Below, piece by piece: positions 44,909 through 54,552 of a DNA stretch of 64,000 nucleotides; position 1 is the stretch's first letter, and every line of letters begins with the position of its first letter. This DNA is from Streptomyces sp. B1I3. Its GTDB lineage: Bacteria; Actinomycetota; Actinomycetes; Streptomycetales; Streptomycetaceae. The stretch lies in the NCBI RefSeq assembly GCF_030816615.1, contig NZ_JAUSYD010000001.1:2728001-2792000 (forward strand). Reading direction: 5' to 3'. The notes beneath the pieces were generated by a model that searched no databases, was not told the DNA's origin, and saw only the letters and a list, made by a program, of their open reading frames with translations. Made by a program: the position numbers and the translations under genes.

Positions 44909-45117
44909 CAATGCCTCCCGTACTTCTTGTGCACGGCCTGCCGGCTGACACCCAGCTCGGCAGCGATCTCCTGCCACGACCAGCCCTGCATACGGGCACT
45001 TCTCACCTGGACGCTTTCCAGCTGCTCCAGCAGTCGCCGCAGCGCGGCGACGGCGCGCAACCCGACGCGCGGGTCGTGGTCACCCGCGCGGGTGGCGAGT
45101 TCCGTTGCTTCGGTCAT
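44908..45117 (-). CDS. small HTH protein, first gene of the Clp-N operon
   Basis: 69-aa protein. The C-terminal helix-turn-helix (GWSWQEIAAELGVSRQAVHKKYG) follows a helical N-terminus (RLLEQLESVQVRSARMQ). Probably a DNA-binding autoregulator. There is no SD: the -10 TAAGTT ends 6 nt before the ATG, so the transcript appears leaderless, and two identical-type palindromes sit on the promoter. Coupled with the Clp-N gene by a 1-nt stop/start overlap. Confidence 0.87.
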   Translation of the reverse strand: MTEATELATRAGDHDPRVGLRAVAALRRLLEQLESVQVRSARMQGWSWQEIAAELGVSRQAVHKKYGRH

Positions 45118-45120
45118 GGC

Positions 45121-45165
45121 GTCAACTTACGTTGACACGGAAAGGCGTGTCAACCGATGTTGACA
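45121..45165 (-). promoter_or_regulatory. promoter with two operators of the HTH/Clp-N operon
   Basis: On the minus strand TTGACA (45153-45148), an 18-nt spacer and TAAGTT (45129-45124) form a strong vegetative promoter. Two perfect inverted repeats cover it: GTCAAC-TTAC-GTTGAC at 45121-45136 (over the -10) and TGTCAAC-CGAT-GTTGACA at 45148-45165 (over the -35). Centres are 28 bp apart. The arrangement implies tight repression, most simply by the HTH protein itself. Confidence 0.88.
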
Positions 45166-45636
45166 GGGTCGGAGGCGAGGCGTGCGTGGCGCTCCACGTC
45201 GTGCCGGACGTCCCGGTGGCGGAGCTTTTGCCGCTCGACGCCCTCCACGGCGAAGCCCACCCGCCGGGCCACCGTGCAGCAGCCGGGTTGTTCGTCCCGT
45301 CCTGGCCGAGTTCCAGCCGGTACAACCGAGCTCGCCGAAGGCCCACCGGGCGGGTGTTCGCACACCGGCGGTGGCGACGCCCGTCACGCGCGCCTCCTCG
45401 GTGGTCCAGTACGAGCCCCAGCCGGTGTCATGGGCGTGGTTCACCGCCGCCACGGCCACACAACCGAGCATCACGCCCCCGCGAACAACGGCCCACGCGC
45501 AGCCCGTGCCCGCCGCCCACCGGTCCTCGCGCTCGGCGACCCATGCCAGGGCCTCGGACTCGGCGGTGACGGTGCAGCCCGCCTCACGAGGCGTCTCGAC
45601 CTGGCATGAACGCCCGGAGCGCGGCGGGGGCGTCAC
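45155..45636 (-). pseudogene. GNAT acetyltransferase remnant with frameshifts
   Basis: Three minus-strand frames together spell a RimJ-like GNAT C-terminal half. One frame gives WGSYWTTEEARVTGVATAGV...ARWAFGELG. The next gives LYRLELGQDGTNNPAA. The third gives VARRVGFAVEGVERQKL...DVERHARLASD. Switches near 45318 and 45285 indicate at least two frameshifts. The N-terminal part of a GNAT domain is also incomplete. The 3' end runs into the promoter/operator region of the HTH/Clp-N operon. No intact reading frame remains. Confidence 0.8.
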
Positions 45637-45693
45637 AGGGGTGTCAGGGCCGCAGCGAGAACCCCTCGGGAGTCCCGACTTCCACCGCGTCCG

Positions 45694-46659
45694 TCATGAG
45701 GTGCTGAGCACGATCTTCCCGAACAGGTCTCCGGCGGCGAGCCGCTCGAATCCCTCGCGGGCCCGGTCCAGCGGCAGGGTCGCGTCGATGACGGGCCGCA
45801 CCCCAGTGGCCGCGCAGAACGCCAGCAGGTCCTCCAGCTCGTCCTTGGAGCCCATCGTGGAGCCGACCACCCTGAGCTCCAGGAAGAAGATCCGCGTCAG
45901 CTCGGCATGGGAGGGCCGATCGCCGCTGGTCGCTCCCGAGATGACCAGCGTGCCGCCCGGCCGCAGCGACTTGACCGAGTGCGACCAGGTGGCGGCCCCG
46001 ACCGTCTCGATGACGGCGTCGACACGGCGGGGCAGCCGTGCGCCTGGCTCGTACGCCTCGATGGCACCCAGCTCGACGGCCCTCTCACGCTTGGCCTTGT
46101 CGCGGCTGGTGGCGAACATCCTGAGCCCGGCGGCCTTGCCCAGCACGATCGCGGCGGTGGCCACGCCACCGCCGGCGCCCTGCACCAGTACGGAATCGCC
46201 GGGCCGGACACCCGCGTTGGTGAAGAGCATCCGGTACGCCGTCAGCCAGGCGGTCGGCAGGCAGGCCGCCTGTTCGAAGGTGAGTTCCTTCGGCTTGGGA
46301 AGGACGTTCCAGCTGGGGACGGTGACCTGCTCGGCGAACGTGCCCTGATAGCGCTCGGTCAGGATGGAGCGGGGCTCGTCCGGACCGACGCCGTGGCCGG
46401 TCTGGCCGATGACCGAGTGGAGGACGACCTCGTTGCCGTCCTGGTCGATCCCGGCGGCGTCGCAGCCGAGGATCATCGGCAGCTTGTCCTCGGCGAGGCC
46501 CACACCCCGTAGGGACCAGAGGTCATGGTGGTTGAGGGACGCGGCCCGGACCTGGACGGTGGTCCACCCGGGCCGTGCCTCCGGTGCCGGGCGCTCGCCC
46601 AGCTCGAGGCCGTCGAGGGGCTGGTCACGGTCGATGCGTGCGGCGTAGGCGGCGAACAT
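45694..46659 (-). CDS. quinone oxidoreductase-like zinc-binding dehydrogenase (MDR family)
   Basis: 321-aa NAD(P)H-dependent medium-chain dehydrogenase. The N-terminal GroES-like domain has SLNHHDLWSLRGVG and the family motif LGCDAAG. Cofactor motif SVLVQGAGGGVATAAIVLGKAAG, followed by TSRDKAKRERAVELGA. The structural zinc cysteines of alcohol dehydrogenases are absent, so quinone or enal reduction is more likely than alcohol oxidation. A TAGGGT -10-like element lies 7 nt before the ATG, so the mRNA is probably leaderless. Confidence 0.88.
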   Translation of the reverse strand: MFAAYAARIDRDQPLDGLELGERPAPEARPGWTTVQVRAASLNHHDLWSLRGVGLAEDKLPMILGCDAAGIDQDGNEVVLHSVIGQTGHGVGPDEPRSILTERYQGTFAEQVTVPSWNVLPKPKELTFEQAACLPTAWLTAYRMLFTNAGVRPGDSVLVQGAGGGVATAAIVLGKAAGLRMFATSRDKAKRERAVELGAIEAYEPGARLPRRVDAVIETVGAATWSHSVKSLRPGGTLVISGATSGDRPSHAELTRIFFLELRVVGSTMGSKDELEDLLAFCAATGVRPVIDATLPLDRAREGFERLAAGDLFGKIVLSTS

Positions 46660-46735
46660 GGGCACGACCCTAGAGCGTGACGCCCCGTGACGTAACCATC
46701 CGATGGTGTGACACACACCCCAGCCGCGGCGGCCC

Positions 46736-46785
46736 GGCCACCCGTGGGCCCGGTCCTCAGGCCAGGGCCACCCGTGGGCCCGGTC
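46736..46785. repeat. 20-bp direct repeat, two copies, 30-bp period
   Basis: The same 20-bp GC-rich segment occurs at 46736-46755 and 46766-46785 in the intergenic region between the dehydrogenase and malic enzyme genes. Intergenic position, no protein coding; significance unknown. Confidence 0.75.
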
Positions 46786-46870
46786 CCGCAGACCGGGTAC
46801 GGCAAAGGGCGGAGCGGGGAGGGGCCCGCAACAGCGGACCCGCACCCCACCCCGCCCCCGGCGCATCACG

Positions 46871-48106
<1,236 letters not shown>

Positions 48107-48627
48107 TGTGTTGACCCCTTAAGTCTTCATCAGTTGAGGGTGGCCACTCCTGGTTGAGGAGGGGTGGGCGGGCACCGCGTACGTTCCCGGCCCTGAGCGG
48201 TTGGCCCGCTCCGGCTGGGGAGTCACATACGCGCGGGCGCGCCGCACACGCGCCCTGAGCCCCGGATGAGGGGTGTAAAGGTCTTTCTTACCGGACGGAC
48301 CGGGCCTCGGACGAGTCCGTATCGACGCGGTGACATGACTCATAGTCGAATATCTGGACAAGTCCACTAAGCGCCACAAAGGTCGCCCGAAGGTTGAGAC
48401 GCACCGGAGATTCTCCGGAGGAAAGCTTGGATTCCAACAGATGGTCCGGCCTTGCAGTACCGGCCTGTGGAGGTTCGGGGGTCGCCCGTTACCCGATTTT
48501 GACATGCCGGGCCCCCTGAATGGGCTAGTCCGAATGGCAAGATGCCGTCATCACACAAGGTGGCGACACCCGAAGGTGCGTGCGTATCCACCTGACCTGC
48601 ACCCCTCACCGCCGGAGGATTCCGACC
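48107..48627. other. 521-bp divergent regulatory region malic enzyme / ABC transporter
   Basis: No gene. It contains a perfect inverted repeat CCGGAG-ATT-CTCCGG at 48404-48418, a consensus -35 TTGACA at 48499-48504 (best -10 candidate TAGTCC at 48526, spacing long at 21), and an AT-richer stretch at 48330-48380. Long leader regions like this usually carry nitrogen or carbon control sites, but none is recognised with confidence. Confidence 0.5.
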
Positions 48628-49587
48628 ATGACCGCAAGCACCATCTGCCGTTCGACCGCGAAGTCCCGGATTGCCGCGGTCTGCGCAGTCGCGGTCGCCG
48701 GCACCATGCTGCTGACCGCCTGCGGCGACCAGACCGACAGCGGCAGCAAGAAGGAGTCGGGCGCGACCGCCACCAAGGACGCCCCGCTCGCCGACCTCGT
48801 CCCCCAGTCGATCAAGGACAAGGGCGAAATCAAGGTCGGCTCCGACATCGCGTACCCGCCCGTGGAGTTCAAGGACAAGTCCGGCAAGACCGTCGGTATC
48901 GACCCGGATCTCGGCGACGCCCTCGGCAAGCAGCTCGGCGTGAAGTTCGTCTTCGAGAACGGCACCTTCGACACGCTGCTCACGGGTCTGCGCTCGAAGC
49001 GCTACGACCTGGCGATGTCGGCCATGACCGACACCAAGGACCGCCAGGAAGGTGTCGACTCCGAGACCGGGAAGAAGGTCGGCGAGGGCGTCGACTTCGT
49101 CGACTACTTCACCGCCGGTGTCTCGATCTACACCAAGAAGGGTGACGACAAGGGCATCAAGACCTGGTCGGACCTCTGCGGCAAGAGGCTCGTCGTGCAG
49201 CGGGGCACGGTCTCCCACGACCTGGCCAAGGCCGAGAACGCCAAGTGCGGCAGCAAGGGCAAGATCGGCATCGAGGCGTTCGACAACGACCTCGAGGCCC
49301 AGACCCGTCTGCGCGGCGGCGGCGCCGACGCCGGTTCCTCCGACTTCCCGGTCGCCGCGTACGCGGTGAAGACCTCGGGCGGCGGCAACGACTTCCAGCT
49401 GGTCGGCGAGCAGGTCGAAGCTGCCCCGTACGGCATCGCGATCGCCAAGGGCAACGACGAGCTGACCAAGGCCGTGCAGGCCGCCCTGGACGCGCTGATC
49501 AAGAACGGCGAGTACGGAAAGATCGTCGCCAAGTGGGGTGTCGATGCCGGAGCGGTCACCGAGGCCAAGATCAACGGCGGATCGTGA
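48628..49587 (+). CDS. amino-acid ABC transporter substrate-binding lipoprotein
   Basis: 319-aa periplasmic-binding-type lipoprotein of the polar amino-acid family (SBP_bac_3): signal peptide with lipobox LLTA-C32, then GEIKVGSDIAYPPVEFKDKSGKTVGIDPDLGDALGKQLGVK, FDTLLTGLRSKRYDLAMSAMTDT and GKRLVVQRGTV. It captures a polar amino acid at the membrane for the permease/ATPase that follow. GGAGG 9 nt before the ATG. First gene of a three-gene operon. Confidence 0.94.
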   Translation: MTASTICRSTAKSRIAAVCAVAVAGTMLLTACGDQTDSGSKKESGATATKDAPLADLVPQSIKDKGEIKVGSDIAYPPVEFKDKSGKTVGIDPDLGDALGKQLGVKFVFENGTFDTLLTGLRSKRYDLAMSAMTDTKDRQEGVDSETGKKVGEGVDFVDYFTAGVSIYTKKGDDKGIKTWSDLCGKRLVVQRGTVSHDLAKAENAKCGSKGKIGIEAFDNDLEAQTRLRGGGADAGSSDFPVAAYAVKTSGGGNDFQLVGEQVEAAPYGIAIAKGNDELTKAVQAALDALIKNGEYGKIVAKWGVDAGAVTEAKINGGS

Positions 49588-49615
49588 CGGCGATCGGCGC
49601 TGAAAGGCAACACCT

Positions 49616-50560
49616 GTGACTGACATCAAGAAGGCAGACCCGGCGACGGCCGTCCCGCCCACCCCGTCGGCGGGGCCGGAGGCGATCAAGGCCATTCCGG
49701 TGCGCCACTACGGCCGGTACGTCTCGGCGGTCGTCGCCCTCGGCCTGCTGGCCTCGCTCGTCTACGCGTTCGCCCAGGGTGACATCAACTGGGCCGCGAT
49801 CCCCGACTACTTCTTCGACGACCAGATCCTCGAAGGCGTCAAGAACACCGTCATCATCACCGTCCTGGCGATGATCATCGGCGTTGTCCTCGGCATCGTC
49901 CTCTCGGTGATGCGGCTCTCCAAGAATCCGGTGACATCCGCCATCGCGTGGGGTTACATCTGGTTCTTCCGCGGCACCCCGGTCTACGTGCAGCTGCTGG
50001 TCTGGTTCAACCTCGGCATCGTCTTCGAGTACATCAACCTCGGGCCGATCTACAAGGACGAGTGGTCGTCCTTCATGACCCCGTTCCTCTGCGCGCTGCT
50101 GGGCCTCGGGCTCAACGAGGCCGCGTACATGGCGGAGATCTGCCGGGCCGGCCTGCAGTCCGTCGACGAGGGCCAGACCGAGGCGGCGCACGCCTTGGGC
50201 ATGAGCCACAACAAGACGCTGCGCCGGATCGTCGTCCCGCAGGCGATGCGCGTGATCGTGCCGCCGACGGGCAACGAGGTCATCAACATGCTGAAGACCT
50301 CCTCGCTGGCGGTCGCCGTCCAGTACACCGAACTGCTGCGTTCCACCCAGAACGTCTCGCAGACCTCGGGAGCCACCGTGGAGATGCTGTTCCTGGCCGC
50401 GGCCTGGTACATGGTCCTCACCTCCATGCTCAGCATCGGCCAGTACTACCTGGAGCGGTACTACGCACGCGGTTCCAGCCGCAGCCTGCCCGACACCCCG
50501 TTCCAGAGAATCAGGGCCAACATGCTCTCGCTGGGCCGCCCGAAGGGAGGCGCCGCATGA
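49616..50560 (+). CDS. amino-acid ABC transporter permease
   Basis: 314-aa HisM/GlnP-type inner-membrane permease with about five to six membrane helices and the coupling-loop motif [43 protein letters not shown]. An extra ~60-residue N-terminal cytoplasmic/TM extension precedes the core, as usual in actinobacterial members. The start is GTG 49616, 28 nt after the binding protein; the stop overlaps the ATPase start by 4 nt. A single permease gene means it probably works as a homodimer. Confidence 0.94.
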   Translation: MTDIKKADPATAVPPTPSAGPEAIKAIPVRHYGRYVSAVVALGLLASLVYAFAQGDINWAAIPDYFFDDQILEGVKNTVIITVLAMIIGVVLGIVLSVMRLSKNPVTSAIAWGYIWFFRGTPVYVQLLVWFNLGIVFEYINLGPIYKDEWSSFMTPFLCALLGLGLNEAAYMAEICRAGLQSVDEGQTEAAHALGMSHNKTLRRIVVPQAMRVIVPPTGNEVINMLKTSSLAVAVQYTELLRSTQNVSQTSGATVEMLFLAAAWYMVLTSMLSIGQYYLERYYARGSSRSLPDTPFQRIRANMLSLGRPKGGAA

Positions 50561-51318
50561 CCGCCATGGTGAAGGCCGAAGGCGTACACAAGTCCTTCGG
50601 TCCCGCGCACATCCTCAAGGGCATCGACCTGGAGGTCGCCCCGCGTGAGGTCTTCTGCCTGATCGGCCCGTCCGGCTCCGGCAAGTCGACGTTCCTGCGG
50701 TGCATCAACCACCTGGAGCAGATCAACGCCGGACGGCTGTCCGTCGACGGCGAACTGGTCGGCTACCGCCAGAAGGGCGACAAGCTCTACGAGCTGAAGG
50801 ACAGCGAGGTCGCCCTGAAGCGCCGGGACATCGGCATGGTCTTCCAGCGCTTCAACCTGTTCCCGCACATGACGGCGATCGAGAACGTCATGGAGGCGCC
50901 GGTCCAGGTCAAGGGCGAGTCCAAGGCTGTCGCCCGCGCCCGCGCGGAGCGGCTTCTGGACCGGGTCGGGCTGTCCGACAAGGCGAAGAACTACCCGTCC
51001 CAGCTCTCCGGCGGACAGCAGCAGCGGGTGGCCATCGCCCGCGCTCTGGCCATGGAGCCGAAGCTGATGCTCTTCGACGAGCCGACGTCGGCGCTCGACC
51101 CCGAGCTGGTCGGCGACGTCCTGGACGTCATGCGCGGGCTGGCCGAGGACGGCATGACGATGATCGTCGTCACGCACGAGATGGGCTTCGCCCGCGAGGT
51201 CGGCGATGCGCTGGTCTTCATGGACGACGGGGTGGTGGTCGAGTCCGGCCACCCGCGCGACGTGCTGACGAACCCGCAGCACGACCGGACGAAGTCGTTC
51301 CTGTCAAAGGTGCTGTAG
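50557..51318 (+). CDS. amino-acid ABC transporter ATP-binding protein
   Basis: 253-aa GlnQ-type ATPase energising the importer: Walker [11 protein letters not shown]-loop [17 protein letters not shown], signature [15 protein letters not shown], Walker [15 protein letters not shown] and H-loop VVTHEM. The start ATG 50557 sits in the ATGA overlap with the permease stop. It is followed by a strong stem-loop terminator. Confidence 0.96.
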   Translation: MTAMVKAEGVHKSFGPAHILKGIDLEVAPREVFCLIGPSGSGKSTFLRCINHLEQINAGRLSVDGELVGYRQKGDKLYELKDSEVALKRRDIGMVFQRFNLFPHMTAIENVMEAPVQVKGESKAVARARAERLLDRVGLSDKAKNYPSQLSGGQQQRVAIARALAMEPKLMLFDEPTSALDPELVGDVLDVMRGLAEDGMTMIVVTHEMGFAREVGDALVFMDDGVVVESGHPRDVLTNPQHDRTKSFLSKVL

Positions 51319-51354
51319 CCGCACCGCGGTGCCGAAGCGGTACGACCCCCGGAT

Positions 51355-51387
51355 GAGGGCGGTACGGGCACGGCCCGTACCGCCCTC
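51355..51387 (+). terminator. terminator hairpin after the ABC operon
   Basis: GAGGGCGGTACGGGC (51355-51369) and GCCCGTACCGCCCTC (51373-51387): perfect 15-bp stem with a 3-nt loop, 36 bp after the ATPase stop. Confidence 0.85.
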
Positions 51388-51663
51388 GTCCGCGTTCCCC
51401 TGCCGGACGGGCAGCGGTTCCGGCCACCGCATCGACGCGCGCACCTGCTCCCAGGTCACCTGCGGGCTCGTGGGCATCGGACATGGAGCCCGCTCACCGG
51501 TGAAGCCGGTGCTCGACGCACGGCCGGGCATGGAACCGTCCTTCAGGACGAGACGGCCGACGAGCTCAGAATTCCACCGGGGCGTGCCGTCGTGGTGAGA
51601 CGCAGAGGGGCGGTGGAAGCCGCCCCTCTGTTCTGCCGCCGTGTCTGCGCCGGCGCCGTGCGG
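51388..51663. other. intergenic region between ABC operon and methyltransferase
   Basis: The 345-bp gap after the ATPase stop holds the hairpin above and then ~275 bp in which I see no supported gene. Short open frames on both strands have no recognisable domain or start signal. Confidence 0.45.
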
Positions 51664-52425
51664 CTACTTCACCGCGAGCACCAGGCTGTCCGACGGCGAG
51701 GCCCACACGGCGCGCGCCTCGGCGAAGCCGGCCTCTCGCAGGGTGCGGGCGTGCCACCGCGCGGACGGCATGTCGCCGTCGGCGTGCTCGCCGTAGATCG
51801 CGAAGCGTTCGGCGGCCGGTCCCGCGAGGACCGGGTCCTCGGCGGCGAGGGCCCACCACTCGGCCCAGTCCACCGCGCCCGCGGCCCTGGCGCGGTCCAT
51901 GGCGGCGTGCCGGTGGGCGCGTTCGGCGGCGTTGATGCGCGGAGTACCGGCGTCGATCATGTGGTCCGCGTTCATGAAGACCCCGCCGTCCCGGACCAGC
52001 CGGCCGATCTGTCCGTACAGCACGGTCAGTGGCTCGCTGTGCAGCCAGTGCAGGGCCGTCGCGGTGAGCACGGCGTCGTACGAGGTGTGCGGGAGCCGCT
52101 CGGTCCAGGCGGGGTCCTTGAGGTCGGCGGTGACGAAGGTGACCCGGTCGTCGCCGTGGAAGGTGCCGCGGGCGATGGCGAGCAGCGCGGGGTCGAGATC
52201 GACGCCGGTCGAGGTCGCCTTCGGGAACCGCTGGAGGAGCCGGTCCGTGATACTTCCGGTACCGCACGCCAGGTCGAGGACCCTCGGCTCGCTTCCCACG
52301 ACGGCCTCGACCATGTCCAGCATCACCCGGAACCGCTCCTCACGGTCCGGCATGTACCACTCCTGCTGACGGTCCCAGCTCTCCTGCCATGCCTGCCAGT
52401 CGCCACCCGCCGCTGTCTCCGTCAT
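51664..52425 (-). CDS. class I SAM-dependent methyltransferase
   Basis: 253-aa methyltransferase with SAM motif I VLDLACGTGSITDRLLQRFP, motif post I TGVDLDPALL, and a DAVLTATALHWL segment at motif IV typical of small-molecule methyltransferases. The substrate is unknown. The start is ATG 52425, five nt after GGAGG; an in-frame GTG four codons upstream would place the SD inside the gene. It is divergent from the CGNR zinc-finger gene. Confidence 0.9.
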   Translation of the reverse strand: MTETAAGGDWQAWQESWDRQQEWYMPDREERFRVMLDMVEAVVGSEPRVLDLACGTGSITDRLLQRFPKATSTGVDLDPALLAIARGTFHGDDRVTFVTADLKDPAWTERLPHTSYDAVLTATALHWLHSEPLTVLYGQIGRLVRDGGVFMNADHMIDAGTPRINAAERAHRHAAMDRARAAGAVDWAEWWALAAEDPVLAGPAAERFAIYGEHADGDMPSARWHARTLREAGFAEARAVWASPSDSLVLAVK

Positions 52426-52527
52426 CCCGACCTCCACGTACCCCAGAGCGAGTAATGCCCGTTATCGAAGTGCAGCCATTACACTGGCCGACGCCTCGAC
52501 CCTAGACCGACGCCGTAAGGACTACAA

Positions 52528-53158
52528 GTGGAACTGGCCTATTACTCGGACTATGCCGTGCGTCTGGTCAACACCGAGGAGCCGGCCCGCAACAAGGACT
52601 CCCTCACCACGGTCGAGTCCGTCCGTGAGCTGTTCGGCGCGAACGCCCAGGCGGCCCGCCGCGCGACCGACGCGGACGTGACGCGCTTCCGTTCGGTGCG
52701 GGCACGGCTGCGCGCGGTCTTCCAGGCGGCGGACGGCGGCGACGAGACCCTCGCCGTCGATCTGCTCAACTCACTGCTGCTGGAGTTCCCGGTGAGCCCC
52801 CAGATCTCGGGCCACGACGCCCGGGACGAGGACGGCAAGCCGGACTGGCACATGCACCTCGCCGACCATCCGTCCAACGCGACGGCCGGCTTCGCGGCGA
52901 TCGCGGCGATGGGCCTCGCCTTCCACCTCACCTCCCACGGCGTGGACCGGCTCGGCCTGTGCGAGGCGGCGCCCTGCCGCAACGCCTATCTCGACACCTC
53001 CACCAACCGCGTCGAGGCGCTACTGCTCGGACCGCTGTGCGACCAGGGCCAACGTGGCCGCCTACCGGGCCCGCAAGCGCCTGGAGACGGAACGGTCCGT
53101 GGAAACGGGCCTCAGCGCGGTCACCGCCCAGCCCAGCAGCCCGAACACCGACCGCTGA
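52528..53158 (+). pseudogene. CGNR zinc-finger protein, frameshifted near the zinc finger
   Basis: From GTG 52528 the frame encodes a normal CGNR-type N-terminal domain (MELAYYSDYAVRLVNTEEPARN... HLTSHGVDRLGLCEAAPCRNAYLDTSTNR). At about 53011 one extra G shifts the frame. In the +1 frame from 53012 the expected zinc-finger end follows at once (SRRYCSDRCATRANVAAYRARK and on to a TGA at 53156-53158). Without the extra base the gene would encode ~209 aa with both Cys pairs of the finger. As read, the second Cys pair is lost and translation continues out of frame to about 53505. Either a real mutation or a sequencing error. The restored end overlaps the 3' end of sodX by 97 bp. Confidence 0.85.
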
Positions 53159-53499
53159 TCCTTGCGCAGCGGACGGTAGCGCGCCCGCACCCGGGCCAGT
53201 ACCAGCTCCTCGGGCACCGTCCCGTAGTCCGTGCTGTCCCCGCCCGCGAACGAGTTGTCGCCCAGCACCCACCAGCCGCTGCCGCGCCGTTCGGCGGCGC
53301 GCTTGACCACCAGCAGGTCCTGCTGGAACGGATGGCGCAGGATCACCACATCCCCCGGCCGCACCGGCGCCCCGTGCTGCACCAGCAGCCAGTCCCCGTG
53401 GTAGAGCGTGGGCACCATCGAGGGCCCCGTCACCTCCACCACCTGGAACCGCCCCCTGGCCGCCCGCCCGTTCCCCGTACCCTGCGCCGCTTCCGGCAT
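53062..53499 (-). CDS. sodX: nickel-type superoxide dismutase maturation protease
   Basis: 145-aa signal-peptidase-I-like protease that removes the N-terminal propeptide of SodN, exposing His1 for nickel binding. S26 family motifs: catalytic Ser27 in VTGPSMVPTL and Lys66 in LLVVKRAAER, plus WVLGDNSFAGGDSTDYG. It lacks an obvious membrane anchor, as expected for a cytosolic processing enzyme. The start ATG 53499 has GGGAGG 8 nt upstream. It is divergent from sodN with 180 bp between. Its 3' end overlaps the CGNR gene on the other strand. Confidence 0.95.
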   Translation of the reverse strand: MPEAAQGTGNGRAARGRFQVVEVTGPSMVPTLYHGDWLLVQHGAPVRPGDVVILRHPFQQDLLVVKRAAERRGSGWWVLGDNSFAGGDSTDYGTVPEELVLARVRARYRPLRKDQRSVFGLLGWAVTALRPVSTDRSVSRRLRAR

Positions 53500-53679
53500 C
53501 CGTGACACCTCCCGGTCCGTGCTCCGGTACACCGCTGCGCGCACCGATCCGTAGTTTCGGCCACTGGTCCTGTCCACACCCTGGACTTTTGGCCTAAGCC
53601 CTAGGGGGCAGCCGCAAAAAGCGGTACCCCACGGAGTAATGTCCCACCTGAGAAGACGATCACGAGGAAGGACAGCTCC

Positions 53680-54075
53680 ATGCTTTCCCGCCTGTTTGCC
53701 CCCAAGGTGAAGGTCAGCGCTCACTGCGACCTGCCCTGCGGCGTGTACGACCCGGCCCAGGCCCGCATCGAGGCCGAGTCCGTCAAGGCCGTCCAGGAGA
53801 AGTACCAGGCCAATGAGGACGCGGACTTCCGCACGCGCGCCATTCTGATCAAGGAACAGCGTGCCGAGCTCGCGAAGCACCACGTGTCGGTGCTCTGGAG
53901 CGACTACTTCAAGCCCCCGCACTTCGAGAAGTACCCGGAGCTGCACCAGCTGGTCAACGACACCCTCAAGGCGCTCTCGGCGGCCAAGGGTTCGAACGAC
54001 CCGGCCACGGGCCAGAAGGCTCTGGACCTGATCGCCCAGATCGACAAGATCTTCTGGGAGACCAAGAAGGCCTGA
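53680..54075 (+). CDS. sodN: nickel superoxide dismutase
   Basis: 131-aa cytosolic Ni-SOD detoxifying superoxide. A 14-residue propeptide (MLSRLFAPKVKVSA) precedes the nickel hook HCDLPCGVY (residues 15-23; mature His1, Cys2, Cys6), followed by the four-helix mature subunit of 117 aa, which assembles as a hexamer. The SD GAGGAAGGA is ~8 nt before the ATG. In Streptomyces nickel favours sodN and represses the Fe-SOD through Nur. The sodN 5' leader is a known target of the s-SodF small RNA, but no sodF lies in this window. Confidence 0.98.
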   Translation: MLSRLFAPKVKVSAHCDLPCGVYDPAQARIEAESVKAVQEKYQANEDADFRTRAILIKEQRAELAKHHVSVLWSDYFKPPHFEKYPELHQLVNDTLKALSAAKGSNDPATGQKALDLIAQIDKIFWETKKA

Positions 54076-54198
54076 TCCGCGGTCGCCGTTCCGCTGGATC
54101 AAGCTGTCCGCGCCCGGTCCGCAGGGTCTCCCCCGGGAGGCCCTCGCGGGCCGGGCGTGGTCGTTCCGTCTCCGGGCCGTCACCATGGCCGGGGTGGT

Positions 54199-54552
54199 TC
54201 ACCGGGTATCGTCGTCCGCCCCCGCCCCGGGGCCTCTCCAGTGCCGCACCTCCACGACCGCACTCACCGGCACGGGGCCGTAGATGTGCGGGAACTCCTC
54301 CCCGCCGGGCTTCATGGGCTCGTACCGCACGGGAGCCCGGAGCCGGTCCGGGTCGATGACCAGCACGACCAGTCCTTCGGCCTCCGCCCCGTAGAGCGCC
54401 CGTGCCACACCGGGAAGCTGGTGGGGCAGCGAGCAGTGGATGAAGCCCTCCTCGCTCAGGGTGCGGCCACGGGTGGACATCTCGTACGTCCCGGTCCTGC
54501 GGGCCGCTTCCCACAGCGACTTCTCGGTGAGGTGCAGCAGCAGTCCGCTCAT
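54199..54552 (-). CDS. DUF952 domain protein
   Basis: 117-aa DUF952 protein: LLHLTEKSLWEAARRTGTYEMSTRGRTLSEEGFIHCSLPHQLPGVA at the N-terminus and KPGGEEFPHIYGPVPVSAVVEV at the C-terminus are family-specific blocks, with a conserved FIHCS segment. Function unproven (glutathione-S-transferase-like in some annotations). ATG 54552 overlaps the stop of the upstream SDR gene by 4 nt, so the two are one operon. Confidence 0.88.
   Translation of the reverse strand: MSGLLLHLTEKSLWEAARRTGTYEMSTRGRTLSEEGFIHCSLPHQLPGVARALYGAEAEGLVVLVIDPDRLRAPVRYEPMKPGGEEFPHIYGPVPVSAVVEVRHWRGPGAGADDDTR

Noticed and set aside
51304..51598. Small genes between the ABC operon and the methyltransferase
   Set aside because: Frames on both strands lack start signals and recognisable sequence; part is the terminator hairpin.
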